The notes beneath the pieces are model-generated. The model was not told the DNA's origin and searched no databases. It saw only the letters and a program-made list of their open reading frames with translations. A stretch of 64,000 bases of DNA from Loxodes magnus (Eukaryota > Ciliophora > Karyorelictea > Loxodida > Loxodidae): contig CAMPDV010000874.1 of assembly GCA_946699065.1 (NCBI GenBank), positions 62,001 to 126,000 on the forward strand, given 5' to 3'. Position 1 is the first letter of the stretch. The number at the start of each line of letters is the position of its first letter. The translations under genes and the position numbers were made by a program. Below are positions 11,920-27,106 of this stretch, one piece after another.

Positions 11920-14080
11920 TGATATTCTATCTTCTTTCCTTACTTTACTCTTTCAACATTTCTAAATACTTATTACTTCTCAAAGCATACTCATAAAACT
12001 GAAATTCTATCTTCTTTTCTTACTTTACTTATTCACCTTTCTAAATACTTATTACTTCTCAAAGCATACTCCCTAAAACTGAAATTCTATCTTCTTTTCT
12101 TACTTTACTTCTTCACTTTTCAAAATACTTATTACTTCTCAAAGAATACTCATAAAACTGAAATTCTTTACTTCTTTTCTTACTTTACTTCTTCACTTTT
12201 CAAAAATACTTATTACTTCTCAAAGCATACTCCCTAAAACTGAAATTCTATAATCTTTTCTTACTTTACTTCTTCACTTTTCAAAAATGCTTATTACTTC
12301 TCAAAGCATACTCCTTAAAACTGAAATTCTTTCTTCTTTTCTTACTTTACTTCTTCACTTTTCAAAAATTCATAATACTTCTCAAAGCATACTCATGAAA
12401 CTGAAATTCTATCTTCTTTTCTTACTTTATTTCTTCACTTTTCAAAAATACTTATTACTTCTCAAAGCATACTCATGAAACTGAAACTCTACCTTCTTTT
12501 CTTACTATACTTCTTCACTTTTCAAAAATACTTATTACTTCTCAAAACATACTCATGAAACTGAAATTCTTTCTTCTTTTCCTACTTTACTTCTTCACTT
12601 TTCAAAAATACATATTACTTATCAAAGCATACTCATGAAACTGAAATTCTTTCTTCTTTTCTTACTTTACTTCTTCACTTTTCAAAAATACTTATTACTT
12701 CTCAAAACATACTCCTTAAAACTGAAATTCTATCTTCTTTTCTTTATTTCTTCACTTTTCAAAAATACATATTACTTCTCAAAGCATACTCATGAAACTG
12801 AAACTCTACCTTCTTTTCTTACTTTACTTCTTCACTTTTCAAAAATACTTATTACTTCTCAAAACATACTCCTTAAAACTGAAATTCTATCTTCTTTTCT
12901 TTATTTCTTCACTTTTCAAAAATACTTATTACTTCTCAAAGCATACTCATGAAACTGAAATTCTACCTTCTTTTCTTACTTTACTTCTTCACTTTTCAAA
13001 AATACTTATTACTTCTCAAAGCATACTCATGAAACTGAAATTCTTTCTTCTTTTCTTACTTTACTTCTTCACTTTTCAAAAATACTTATTACTTCTCAAA
13101 GCATACTCATGAAACTGAAATTCTTTCTTCTTTTCTTACTTTACTTCTTCACTTTTCAAAAATACTTATTACTTCTCAAAGCATACTCATAAAACTGAAA
13201 CTCTACCTTCTTTTCTTACTTTACTTCTTCACTTTTCAAAAATATATATTACTTCTCAAAACATACTCATGAAACTGAAACTCTACCTTCTTTTCTTACT
13301 ATACTTCTTCACTTATCAAAAATTCATATTACTTCTCAAAGCATACTCATGAAACTGAAATTCTTTCTTCTTTTCTTACTTTACTTCTTCACTTTTCAAA
13401 AATACTTATTACTTCTCAAAGCATACTCCCTAAAACTGAAATTCTATCTACTTTTCTTACTTTACTTCTTCACTTTTCAAAAATACATATTACTTATCAA
13501 AGCATACTCATGAAACTGAAATTCTTTCTTCTTTTCTTACTTTATTCTTCACTTTTCAAAAATACATATTACTTCTCAAAGCATACTCATGAAACTGAAA
13601 TTCTTTCTTCTTTTCTTACTTTACTTCTTCACTTTTCAAAATACTTATTACTTCTCAAAGCATACTCCCTAAAACTGAAATTCTATAATCTTTTCTTACT
13701 TTACTTCTTCACTTTTCAAAAATACTTATTACTTCTCAAAGCATACTCCTTAAAACTGAAATTCTATCTTCTTTTCTTACTTTACTTCTTCACCTTTCTA
13801 AATACTTATTACTTCTCAAAGCATACTCCTTAAAACTGAAATTCTATCTTCTTTTCTTACTTTACTTCTTCAACTTTTCAAAAATACTTATTACTTCTCA
13901 AAGCATACTCATGAAACTGAAATTCTTTCTTCTTTTCTTACTTTACTTCTTCACTTTTCAAAAATACTTATTACTTCTCAAAGCATACTCATGAAACTGA
14001 AATTCTTTCTTCTTTTCTTACTTTACTTCTTCACTTTTCGAAAATACTTATTACTTCTCAAAGCATACTCCTTAAAACTG
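11920..14080 (+). repeat. Type 2 HOR, unit 4 (partial)
   Basis: Follows unit 3 from its phase marker to about 13590, then loses the ACTCTACC plus 4-bp-deletion pair found in units 1 and 2 and jumps to later monomers of the unit. The CTTCAACTTTTC and TTTTCGAAAATAC monomers are present again near 13870 and 14039. The next TGATATTC, near 14090, is followed by TTCTTTAACTTTTC, so the unit is not closed by the usual marker. Confidence 0.8.
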
Positions 14081-17000
14081 ATATTCTATCTTCTTTCCTT
14101 ACTTTACTTCTTTAACTTTTCAAAAATACTTATTACTTCTCAAAGCATATTCATAAAACTGAAACTCTACCTTCTATTCTTACTTCACTTCTTCACTTTT
14201 CTAAATACTTAGTACTTCTCAAAGCATACTCCTTAAACTGAAACTCTACCTGCTTTTCTTACTTTACTTCTTCACTTTTCAAAAATACATATTACTTCTC
14301 AAAGCATACTCATGAAACTGAAATTCAATAATCTTTTCTTACTTTATTCTTCACTTTTCAAAAATACATATTACTTCTCAAAGCATACTCATGAAACTGA
14401 AATTCTATCTTCTTTCCTTACTTTACTTCTTTAACTTTTCAAAAATACTTATTACTTCTCAAAGCATATTCATAAAACTGAAACTCTACCTTCTATTCTT
14501 ACTTTACTTCTTCACTTTTCTAAATACTTAGTACTTCTCAAAGCATACTCCTTAAACTGAAACTCTACCTGCTTTTCTTACTTTACTTCTTCACTTTTCA
14601 AAAATACATATTACTTCTCAAAGCATACTCCTTTAAACTGAAATTCAATAATCTTTTCTTACTTTATTCTTCACTTTTCAAAAATACATATTACTTCTCA
14701 AAGCATACTCATGAAACTGAAATTCTATCTTCTTTCCTTACTTTAATTCTTCACTTTTCAAAAATACTTATTACTTCTCAAAGCATACTCATGAAACTGA
14801 AATTCTTTCTTCTTTTCTTACTTTACTTCTTCACTTTTCAAAAATACTTATTACTTCTCAAAGCATACTCCTTAAAACTGAAATTCATTCTTCTTTTCTT
14901 ACTTTACTTCTTAACTTTTCAAAATACTTATTACTTCTCAAAGCATACTCCTTTAAACTGAAATTCAATAATCTTTTCTTACTTTATTCTTCACTTTTCA
15001 AAAATACTTATTACTTCTCAAAGCATACTCATGAAACTGAAATTCTACCTTCTTTTCTTACTTTACTTCTTCACTTTTCAAAAATACTTATTACTTCTCA
15101 AAGCATACTCCTTTAAACTGAAATTCAATAATCTTTTCTTACTTTATTCTTCACTTTTCAAAAATACATATTACTTCTCAAAGCATACTCATGAAACTGA
15201 AATTCTATCTTCTTTCCTTACTTTAATTCTTCACTTTTAAAAATACTTATTACTTCTCAAAGCATACTCATGAAACTGAAATTCTATCTTCTTTCCTTAC
15301 TTTAATTCTTCACTTTTAAAAATACTTATTACTTCTCAAAGCATACTCCTTTAAACTGAAATTCAATAATCTTTTCTTACTTTATTCTTCACTTTTCAAA
15401 AATACTTATTACTTCTCAAAGCATATTCATAAAACTGAAACTCTACCTTCTTTTCTTACTTTACTTCTTCACTTTTCAAAAATATATATTACTTCTCAAA
15501 ACATACTCATGAAACTGAAACTCTACCTTCTTTTCTTACTTTACTTCTTCACTTTTCAAAAATACTTATTACTTCTCAAAGCATACTCATGAAACTGAAA
15601 CTCTACCTTCTTTTCTTACTATACTTCTTCACTTTTCAAAAATACTTATTACTTCTCAAAACATACTCATGAAACTGAAATTCTTTCTTCTTTTCCTACT
15701 TTACTTCTTCACTTTTCAAAAATACATATTACTTATCAAAGCATACTCATGAAACTGAAATTCTTTCTTCTTTTCTTACTTTACTTCTTCACTTTTCAAA
15801 AATACTTATTACTTCTCAAAACATACTCATGAAACTGAAATTCTTTCTTCTTTTCTTACTTTACTTCTTCACTTTTCAAAAATACATATTACTTCTCAAA
15901 GCATACTCATGAAACTGAAACTCTACCTTCTTTTCTTACTTTACTTCTTCACTTTTCAAAAATACTTATTACTTCTCAAAACATACTCATGAAACTGAAA
16001 TTCTTTCTTCTTTTCTTACTTTACTTCTTCACTTTTCAAAAATACATATTACTTCTCAAAGCATACTCATGAAACTGAAACTCTACCTTCTTTTCTTACT
16101 TTACTTCTTCACTTTTCAAAAATACTTATTACTTCTCAAAACATACTCCTTAAAACTGAAATTCTATCTTCTTTTCTTACTTTATTTCTTCACTTTTCAA
16201 AAATACTTATTACTTCTCAAAGCATACTCATGAAACTGAAATTCTACCTTCTTTTCTTACTTTACTTCTTCACTTTTCAAAAATACTTATTACTTCTCAA
16301 AGCATACTCATGAAACTGAAATTCTTTCTTCTTTTCTTACTTTACTTCTTCACTTTTCAAAAATACTTATTACTTCTCAAAGCATACTCATGAAACTGAA
16401 ATTCTTTCTTCTTTTCTTACTTTACTTCTTCACTTTTCAAAAATACTTATTACTTCTCAAAGCATACTCATAAAACTGAAACTCTACCTTCTTTTCTTAC
16501 TTTACTTCTTCACTTTTCAAAAATATATATTACTTCTCAAAACATACTCATGAAACTGAAACTCTACCTTCTTTTCTTACTATACTTCTTCACTTTTCAA
16601 AAATACTTATTACTTCTCAAAACATACTCATGAAACTGAAATTCTTTCTTCTTTTCTTACTTTACTTCTTCACTTTTCAAAAATACTTATTACTTCTCAA
16701 AGCATACTCCATAAAACTGAAATTCTATCTACTTTTCTTACTTTACTTCTTCACTTTTCAAAAATACATATTACTTATCAAAGCATACTCATGAAACTGA
16801 AATTCTTTCTTCTTTTCTTACTTTATTCTTCACTTTTCAAAAATACATATTACTTCTCAAAGCATACTCATGAAACTGAAACTCTACCTTCTTTTCTTAC
16901 TTTACTTCTTCACTTTTCAAAAATACTTATTACTTCTCAAAACATACTCCTTAAAACTGAAATTCTATCTTCTTTTCTTACTTTATTTCTTCACTTTTCA

Positions 17001-17359
17001 AAAATACTTATTACTTCTCAAAGCATACTCCTTAAAACTGAAATTCTATCTTCTTTTCTTACTTTACTTCTTCACCTTTCTAAATACTTATTACTTCTCA
17101 AAACATACTCCTTAAAACTGAAATTCTATCTTCTTTTCTTACTTTACTTATTCACCTTTCTAAATACTTATTACTTCTCAAAGCATACTCCTTAAAACTG
17201 AAATTCTATCTTCTTTTCTTACTTTACTTCTTCAACTTTTCAAAAATACTTATTACTTCTCAAAGCATACTCATGAAACTGAAATTCTTTCTTCTTTTCT
17301 TACTTTACTTCTTCACTTTTCAAAAATACTTATTACTTCTCAAAGCATACTCATGAAAC
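14081..17359 (+). repeat. Satellite mosaic of type 1 and type 2 blocks
   Basis: At about 14150-15420 the monomers are of type 1 (TATTCATAAAA, TTAGTACTTC, ATTCAATAATC, TTTAATTC), with the private CTGCTTTTC variant at 14250 and about 14570. From about 15420 to 17360 the order is type 2, but the monomer that carries the 4-bp deletion upstream is here undeleted (about 16174 and 16976). No gene or foreign insert is visible. Confidence 0.85.
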
Positions 17360-20300
17360 TGAAATTCTTTCTTCTTTTCTTACTTTACTTCTTCACTTTT
17401 CAAAAATACTTATTACTTCTCAAAGCATACTCCTTAAAACTGATATTCAATCTTCTTTCCTTACTTTACTTCTTTAACTTTTCAAAAATACTTATTACTT
17501 CTCAAAGCATATTCATAAAACTGAAACTCTACCTTCTATTCTTACTTCACTTCTTCACTTTTCTAAATACTTAGTACTTCTCAAAGCATACTCCTTAAAC
17601 TGAAACTCTACCTGCTTTTCTTACTTTACTTCTTCACTTTTCAAAATACTTATTACTTCTCAAAGCATACTCCTTTAAACTGAAATTCTATCTTCTTTCC
17701 TTACTTTACTTCTTCACTTTTAAAAATACTTATTACTTCTCAAAGCATACTCCTTAAAACTGAAATTCATTCTTCTTTTCTTACTTTACTTATTAACTTT
17801 TCAAAATACTTATTACTTCTCAAAGCATACTCCTTTAAACTAAAATTCAATAATCTTTTCTTACTTTATTCTTCACCTTTCTAAATACTTATTACTTCTC
17901 AAAGCATACTCATGAAACTGAAATTCTTTCTTCTTTTCTTACTTTACTTCTTCACTTTTCAAAAATACTTATTACTTCTCAAAGCATACTCATGAAACTG
18001 AAATTCTTTCTTCTTTTCTTACTTTATTCTTCACTTTTCAAAAATACTTATTACTTCTCAAAGCATACTCATGAAACTGAAATTCTTTCTTCTTTTCTTA
18101 CTTTACTTCTTCACTTTTCAAAAATACTTATTACTTCTCAAAGCATATTCATAAAACTGAAACTCTACCTTCTTTTCTTACTTTACTTCTTCACTTTTCA
18201 AAAATATATATTACTTCTCAAAACATACTCATGAAACTGAAACTCTACCTTCTTTTCTTACTATACTTCTTCACTTTTCAAAAATTCATATTACTTCTCA
18301 AAGCATACTCATGAAACTGAAATTCTATCTTCTTTTCTTACTTTACTTCTTCACTTTTCAAAAATACTTATTACTTCTCAAAGCATACTCATAAAACTGA
18401 AATTCTTTCTTCTTTTCTTACTATACTTCTTCACTTTTCAAAAATATATATTACTTCTCAAAGCATACTCATGAAACTGAAATTCTTTCTTCTTTTCTTA
18501 CTATACTTCTTCACTTTTCAAAAATACTTATTACTTCTCAAAGCATATTCATAAAACTGAAACTCTACCTTCTTTTCTTACTTTACTTCTTCACTTTTCA
18601 AAAATATATATTACTTCTCAAAACATACTCATGAAACTGAAACTCTACCTTCTTTTCTTACTATACTTCTTCACTTTTCAAAAATTCATATTACTTCTCA
18701 AAGCATACTCCCTAAAACTGAAATTCTATCTTCTTTTCTTACTTTACTTCTTCACTTTTCAAAAATACTTATTACTTCTCAAAGCATACTCATGAAACTG
18801 AAATTCTTTCTTCTTTTCTTACTTTACTTCTTCACTTTTCAAAAATTCATATTACTTCTCAAAGCATACTCCCTAAAACTGAAACTCTACCTTCTTTTCT
18901 TACTATACTTCTTCACTTTTCAAAAATACTTATTACTTATCAAAGCATACTCATGAAACTGAAATTCTTTCTTCTTTTCTTACTTTACTTCTTCACTTTT
19001 CAAAAATACTTATTACTTCTCAAAACATACTCATGAAACTGAAATTCTTTCTTCTTTTCTTACTTTACTTCTTCACTTTTCAAAAATACATATTACTTAT
19101 CAAAGCATGCTCATGAAACTGAAATTCTTTCTTCTTTTCTTACTTTACTTCTTCACTTTTCAAAAATACTTATTACTTCTCAAAACATACTCATGAAACT
19201 GAAATTCTTTCTTCTTTTCTTACTTTACTTCTTAACTTTTCAAAATACTTATTACTTCTCAAAACATACTCATGAAACTGAAATTCTATCTTCTTTTCTT
19301 ACTTTACTTCTTCACCTTTCTAAATACTTATTACTTCTCAAAGCATAATCATAAAACTGAAATTCTTTCTTCTTTTCTTACTTTACTTCTTCACTTTTCA
19401 AAAATACTTATTACTTCTCAAAACATACTCATGAAACTGAAATTCTTTCTTCTTTTCTTACTTTACTTCTTCACTTTTCAAAAATATATATTACTTCTCA
19501 AAACATACTCATGAAACTGAAATTCTTTCTTCTTTTCTTACTTTACTTCTTCACTTTTCAAAATACTTATTACTTCTCAAAGCATACTCCTTAAAACTGA
19601 AATTCTTTCTTCTTTTCTTACTTTACTTCTTCACTTTTCAAAAATACTTATTACTTCTCAAAGCATACTCATGAAACTGAAATTCTTTCTTCTTTTCTTA
19701 CTTTACTTCTTCACTTTTCTAAATACTTAGTACTTCTCAAAGCATACTCCTTAAAACTGAAACTCAATCTTCTTTTCTTACTTTACTTCTTCACCTTTCT
19801 AAATACTTATCACTTCTCAAAGCATATTCATAAAACTGAAACTCTACCTTCTATTCTTACTTCACTTCTTCACTTTTCTAAATACTTAGTACTTCTCAAA
19901 GCATACTCCTTAAACTGAAACTCTACCTTTTTTTCTTACTATACTTCTTCACTTTTCAAAAATACTTATTACTTCTCAAAACATACTCATGAAACTGAAA
20001 TTCTTTCTTCTTTTCTTACTTTATTCTTCACTTTTCAAAAATACTTATTACTTCTCAAAGCATACTCATGAAACTGAAATTCTTTCTTCTTTTCTTACTT
20101 TACTTCTTCACTTTTCAAAAATATATATTACTTCTCAAAACATACTCATGAAACTGAAATTCTTTCTTCTTTTCTTACTTTACTTCTTAACTTTTCAAAA
20201 TACTTATTACTTATCAAAGCATACTACTTTAAACTGAAATTCTATAATCTTTTCTTACTTTACTTCTTAACTTTTCTAAATACTTATTACTTCTCAAAGC

Positions 20301-21020
20301 ATACTCATGAAACTGAAATTCTTTCTTCTTTTCTTACTATACTTCTTCACTTTTCTAAATACTTAGTACTTCTCAAAGCATACTCCTTAAAACTGAAACT
20401 CAATCTTCTTTTCTTACTTTACTTCTTCACCTTTCTAAATACTTATCACTTCTCAAAGCATATTCATAAAACTGAAACTCTACCTTCTTTTCTTACTTTA
20501 CTTCTTCACTTTTCAAAAATACTTATTACTTCTCAAAGCATACTCCTTAAAACTGATATTCTATCTTCTTTTCTTACTTTACTTCTTCACTTTTCAAAAA
20601 TACTTATTACTTCTCAAAGCATACTCATGAAACTGAAATTCTTTCTTCTTTTCTTACTTTACTTCTTCACTTTTCAAAAATACTTATTACTTCTCAAAGC
20701 ATATTCATAAAACTGAAACTCTACCTTCTATTCTTACTTTACTTCTTCACTTTTCAAAAATATATATTACTTCTCAAAACATACTCATGAAACTGAAACT
20801 CTACCTTCTTTTCTTACTATACTTCTTCACTTTTCAAAAATACTTATTACTTCTCAAAGCATACTCATGAAACTGAAATTCTTTCTTCTTTTCTTACTTT
20901 ACTTCTTCACTTTTCAAAAATATATATTACTTCTCAAAACATACTCATGAAACTGAAATTCTTTCTTCTTTTCTTACTTTATTCTTCACTTTTCAAAAAT
21001 ACTTATTACTTCTCAAAGCA
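17360..21020 (+). repeat. Large segmental duplication, copy A
   Basis: Monomer order is shared with about 27107-30690. The offset is about 9747 bp at the start (TGATATTCAA at 17441 and 27188; TATTCATA at 18146 and 27893) and 9667 bp after about 18500 (TATTCATA at 18546 and 28213; T7 run at 19928 and 29595). The change of 80 bp is one monomer, CATGAAACTG with TTACTATAC, present here near 18470 and absent from copy B. Confidence 0.87.
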
Positions 21021-24000
21021 TACTCATGAAACTGAAACTCTACCTTCTTTTCTTACTATACTTCTTCACTTTTCAAAAATACTTATTACTTCTCAAAGCA
21101 TACTCATAAAACTGAAATTCTTTCTTCTTTTCTTACTATACTTCTTCACCTTTCAAAAATTCATATTACTTCTCAAAGCATACTCCCTAAAACTGAAATT
21201 CTTTCTTCTTTTCTTACTTTACTTCTTCACTTTTCTAAATACTTAGTACCTCTCAAAGCATACTCCTTAAAACTGAAACTCAATCTTCTTTTCTTACTTT
21301 ACTTCTTCACTTTTCAAAAATACTTATCACTTCTCAAAGCATATTCATAAAACTGAAACTCTACCTTCTTTTCTTACTTCACTTCTTCACTTTTCTAAAT
21401 ACTTAGTACTTCTCAAAGCATACTCCTTAAACTGAAATTCTTTCTTCTTTTCTTACTTTACTTCTTCACTTTTCAAAAATACTTATTACTTCTCAAAACA
21501 TACTCATGAAACTGAAATTCTTTCTTCTTTTCTTACTTTACTTCTTCACTTTTCAAAAATACATATTACTTCTCAAAGCATACTCATGAAACTGAAACTC
21601 TACCTTCTTTTCTTACTTTACTTCTTCACTTTTCAAAAATACTTATTACTTCTCAAAGCATATTCATAAAACTGAAACTCTACCTTCTATTCTTACTTCA
21701 CTTCTTCACTTTTCTAAATACTTAGTACTTCTCAAAGCATACTCCTTAAACTGAAACTCTACCTGCTTTTCTTACTTTACTTCTTCACTTTTCAAAAATA
21801 CATATTACTTCTCAAAGCATACTCATGAAACTGAAATTCTATCTTCTTTCCTTACTTTACTTCTTCACTTTTAAAAATACTTATTACTTCTCAAAGCATA
21901 CTCCTTAAAACTGAAATTCATTCTTCTTTTCTTACTTTACTTATTAACTTTTCAAAATACTTATTACTTCTCAAAGCATACTCCTTTAAACTAAAATTCA
22001 ATAATCTTTTCTTACTTTATTCTTCACCTTTCTAAATACTTATTACTTCTCAAAGCATACTCATGAAACTGAAATTCTTTCTTCTTTTCTTACTTTACTT
22101 CTTCACTTTTCAAAAATACTTATTACTTCTCAAAGCATACTCATGAAACTGAAATTCTTTCTTCTTTTCTTACTTTACTTCTTCACTTTTCAAAAATACT
22201 TATTACTTCTCAAAGCATACTCATGAAACTGAAATTCTTTCTTCTTTTCTTACTTTACTTCTTCACTTTTCAAAAATACTTATTACTTCTCAAAGCATAT
22301 TCATAAAACTGAAACTCTACCTTCTATTCTTACTTCACTTCTTCACTTTTCTAAATACTTAGTACTTCTCAAAGCATACTCCTTAAACTGAAACTCTACC
22401 TTTTTTTCTTACTATACTTCTTCACTTTTCAAAAATACTTATTACTTCTCAAAACATACTCATGAAACTGAAATTCTTTCTTCTTTTCTTACTTTACTTC
22501 TTCACCTTTCTAAATACTTATTACTTCTCAAAGCATACTCATGAAACTGAAATTCTTTCTTCTTTTCTTACTTTACTTCTTCACTTTTCAAAAATATATA
22601 TTACTTCTCAAAACATACTCATGAAACTGAAATTCTTTCTTCTTTTCTTACTTTACTTCTTAACTTTTCAAAAATATATATTACTTCTCAAAACATACTC
22701 ATGAAACTGAAATTCTTTCTTCTTTTCTTACTTTACTTCTTAACTTTTCAAAATACTTATTACTTCTCAAAGCATACTCATGAAACTGAAATTCTTTCTT
22801 CTTTTCTTACTTTACTTCTTCACTTTTCAAAAATATATATTACTTCTCAAAACATACTCATGAAACTGAAATTCTTTCTTCTTTTCTTACTTTATTCTTC
22901 ACTTTTCAAAAATACTTATTACTTCTCAAAGCATACTCATGAAACTGAAACTCTACCTTCTTTTCTTACTATACTTCTTCACTTTTCAAAAATACTTATT
23001 ACTTCTCAAAGCATACTCCCTAAAACTGAAATTCTTTCTTCTTTTCTTACTTTACTTCTTCACTTTTCTAAATACTTAGTACTTCTCAAAGCATACTCCT
23101 TAAAACTGAAACTCAATCTTCTTTTCTTACTTTACTTCTTCACTTTTCAAAAATACTTATCACTTCTCAAAGCATATTCATAAAACTGAAACTCTACCTT
23201 CTATTCTTACTTCACTTCTTCACTTTTCTAAATACTTAGTACTTCTCAAAGCATACTCCTTAAACTGAAACTCTACCTTTTTTTCTTACTATACTTCTTC
23301 ACTTTTCAAAAATACTTATTACTTCTCAAAACATACTCATGAAACTGAAATTCTTTCTTCTTTTCTTACTTTATTCTTCACTTTTCAAAAATACTTATTA
23401 CTTCTCAAAGCATACTCATGAAACTGAAATTCTTTCTTCTTTTCTTACTTTACTTCTTCACTTTTCAAAAATATATATTACTTCTCAAAACATACTCATG
23501 AAACTGAAATTCTTTCTTCTTTTCTTACTTTACTTCTTAACTTTTCAAAATACTTATTACTTCTCAAAGCATACTCCTTAAAACTGATATTCTATCTTCT
23601 TTCCTTACTTTACTTCTTCAACTTTTCAAAAATACTTATTACTTCTCAAAGCATACTCATGAAACTGAAATTCTTTCTTCTTTTCTTACTTTACTTCTTC
23701 ACTTTTCAAAAATACTTATTACTTCTCAAAACATACTCATGAAACTGAAATTCTTTCTTCTTTTCTTACTTTATTCTTCACTTTTCAAAAATACTTATTA
23801 CTTCTCAAAGCATACTCATGAAACTGAAATTCATTCTTCTTTTCTTACTTTACTTCTTAACTTTTCAAAATACTTATTACTTCTCAAAGCATACTCATGA
23901 AACTGAAATTCTTTCTTCTTTTCTTACTTTACTTCTTCACTTTTCAAAAATACTTATTACTTCTCAAAGCATACTCCCTAAAACTGAAATTCTATCTACT

Positions 24001-24440
24001 TTTCTTACTTTACTTCTTCACTTTTCAAAAATACTTATTACTTCTCAAAGCATACTCATGAAACTGAAATTCTTTCTTCTTTTCTTACTTTACTTCTTCA
24101 CTTTTCAAAAATACTTATTACTTCTCAAAGCATACTCATGAAACTGAAATTCTTTCTTCTTTTCTTACTTTACTTCTTCACTTTTCAAAAATACTTATTA
24201 CTTCTCAAAGCATATTCATAAAACTGAAACTCTACCTTCTTTTCTTACTTTACTTCTTCACTTTTCAAAAATATATATTACTTCTCAAAACATACTCATG
24301 AAACTGAAACTCTACCTTCTTTTCTTACTATACTTCTTCACTTTTCAAAAATACTTATTACTTCTCAAAACATACTCATGAAACTGAAATTCTTTCTTCT
24401 TTTCTTACTTTACTTCTTCACTTTTCAAAAATACTTATTA
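21021..24440 (+). repeat. Satellite mosaic with 877-bp repeat; its 3' part matches 32.2-33.3 kb
   Basis: The T7 variant (TACCTTTTTTTC) occurs at 22401 and 23278, 877 bp apart, and the neighbouring TATTCATAAAA and TTAGTACTTC monomers follow the same spacing. About 21661-22290 repeats the CTGCTTTTC block of 17520-18140. From about 23020 to 23570 the order matches 32210-32760 at an offset of 9189, and from 23586 it matches 33013 onward at 9427. Confidence 0.82.
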
Positions 24441-27106
24441 CTTCTCAAAGCATACTCCCTAAAACTGAAATTCTATCTACTTTTCTTACTTTACTTCTTC
24501 ACTTTTCAAAAATACATATTACTTATCAAAGCATGCTCATGAAACTGAAATTCTTTCTTCTTTTCTTACTTTACTTCTTCACTTTTCAAAAATACTTATT
24601 ACTTCTCAAAACATACTCCTTAAAACTGATATTCTATCTTCTTTCCTTACTTTACTCTTTCAACATTTCTAAATACTTATTACTTCTCAAAGCATACTCA
24701 TAAAACTGAAATTCTATCTTCTTTTCTTACTTTACTTATTCACCTTTCTAAATACTTATTACTTCTCAAAGCATACTCCCTAAAACTGAAATTCTATCTT
24801 CTTTTCTTACTTTACTTCTTCACTTTTCAAAATACTTATTACTTCTCAAAGAATACTCATAAAACTGAAATTCTTTACTTCTTTTCTTACTTTACTTCTT
24901 CACTTTTCAAAAATACTTATTACTTCTCAAAGCATACTCATGAAACTGAAATTCTTTCTTCTTTTCTTACTTTACTTCTTCACTTTTCAAAAATACTTAT
25001 TACTTCTCAAAGCATACTCATGAAACTGAAATTCTTTCTTCTTTTCTTACTTTACTTCTTCACTTTTCAAAAATTCATAATACTTCTCAAAGCATACTCA
25101 TGAAACTGAAATTCTATCTTCTTTTCTTACTTTATTTCTTCACTTTTCAAAAATACTTATTACTTCTCAAAGCATACTCATGAAACTGAAACTCTACCTT
25201 CTTTTCTTACTATACTTCTTCACTTTTCAAAAATACTTATTACTTCTCAAAACATACTCATGAAACTGAAATTCTTTCTTCTTTTCCTACTTTACTTCTT
25301 CACTTTTCAAAAATACATATTACTTATCAAAGCATACTCATGAAACTGAAATTCTTTCTTCTTTTCTTACTTTACTTCTTCACTTTTCAAAAATACTTAT
25401 TACTTCTCAAAACATACTCATGAAACTGAAATTCTTTCTTCTTTTCTTACTTTACTTCTTCACTTTTCAAAAATACATATTACTTCTCAAAGCATACTCA
25501 TGAAACTGAAACTCTACCTTCTTTTCTTACTTTACTTCTTCACTTTTCAAAAATACTTATTACTTCTCAAAACATACTCCTTAAAACTGAAATTCTATCT
25601 TCTTTTCTTACTTTATTTCTTCACTTTTCAAAAATACTTATTACTTCTCAAAGCATACTCATGAAACTGAAATTCTACCTTCTTTTCTTACTTTACTTCT
25701 TCACTTTTCAAAAATACTTATTACTTCTCAAAGCATACTCATGAAACTGAAATTCTTTCTTCTTTTCTTACTTTACTTCTTCACTTTTCAAAAATACATA
25801 TTACTTATCAAAGCATACTCATGAAACTGAAATTCTTTCTTCTTTTCTTACTTTATTCTTCACTTTTCAAAAATACATATTACTTCTCAAAGCATACTCA
25901 TGAAACTGAAACTCTACCTTCTTTTCTTACTTTACTTCTTCACTTTTCAAAAATACTTATTACTTCTCAAAGCATACTCATGAAACTGAAATTCTTTCTT
26001 CTTTTCTTACTTTACTTCTTCACTTTTCAAAAATATATATTACTTCTCAAAACATACTCATGAAACTGAAACTCTACCTTCTTTTCTTACTATACTTCTT
26101 CACTTTTCAAAAATTCATATTACTTCTCAAAGCATACTCATGAAACTGAAATTCTTTCTTCTTTTCTTACTTTACTTCTTCACTTTTCAAAAATACTTAT
26201 TACTTCTCAAAGCATACTCCCTAAAACTGAAATTCTATCTACTTTTCTTACTTTACTTCTTCACTTTTCAAAAATACATATTACTTATCAAAGCATACTC
26301 ATGAAACTGAAATTCTTTCTTCTTTTCTTACTTTATTCTTCACTTTTCAAAAATACATATTACTTCTCAAAGCATACTCATGAAACTGAAACTCTACCTT
26401 CTTTTCTTACTTTACTTCTTCACTTTTCAAAAATACTTATTACTTCTCAAAACATACTCCTTAAAACTGAAATTCTATCTTCTTTTCTTACTTTATTTCT
26501 TCACTTTTCAAAAATACTTATTACTTCTCAAAGCATACTCATGAAACTGAAATTCTACCTTCTTTTCTTACTTTACTTCTTCACTTTTCAAAAATACTTA
26601 TTACTTCTCAAAGCATACTCATGAAACTGAAATTCTTTCTTCTTTTCTTACTTTACTTCTTCACTTTTCAAAAATACATATTACTTATCAAAGCATACTC
26701 ATGAAACTGAAATTCTTTCTTCTTTTCTTACTTTATTCTTCACTTTTCAAAAATACATATTACTTCTCAAAGCATACTCATGAAACTGAAACTCTACCTT
26801 CTTTTCTTACTTTACTTCTTCACTTTTCAAAAATACTTATTACTTCTCAAAGCATACTCATGAAACTGAAATTCTATCTACTTTTCTTACTTTACTTCTT
26901 CACTTTTCAAAAATACATATTACTTATCAAAGCATACTCATGAAACTGAAATTCTTTCTTCTTTTCTTACTTTATTCTTCACTTTTCAAAAATACATATT
27001 ACTTCTCAAAGCATACTCATGAAACTGAAACTCTTTCTTCTTTTCTTACTTTACTTCTTCACTTTTCAAAAATACTTATTACTTCTCAAAGCATAATCAT
27101 AAAACT
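24441..27106 (+). repeat. Isolated block of type 2 HOR
   Basis: GCATGC at 24531 and the TGATATTCTATC marker at 24627 keep the 96-bp spacing seen in domain 2. The GAATACTCAT variant at 24851 lies 15900 bp from its counterpart at 8951. The order then follows unit 3 loosely, but the monomer that lost 4 bp in domain 2 is intact here (about 25600 and 26490). The block separates copies A and B of the large duplication. Confidence 0.83.
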
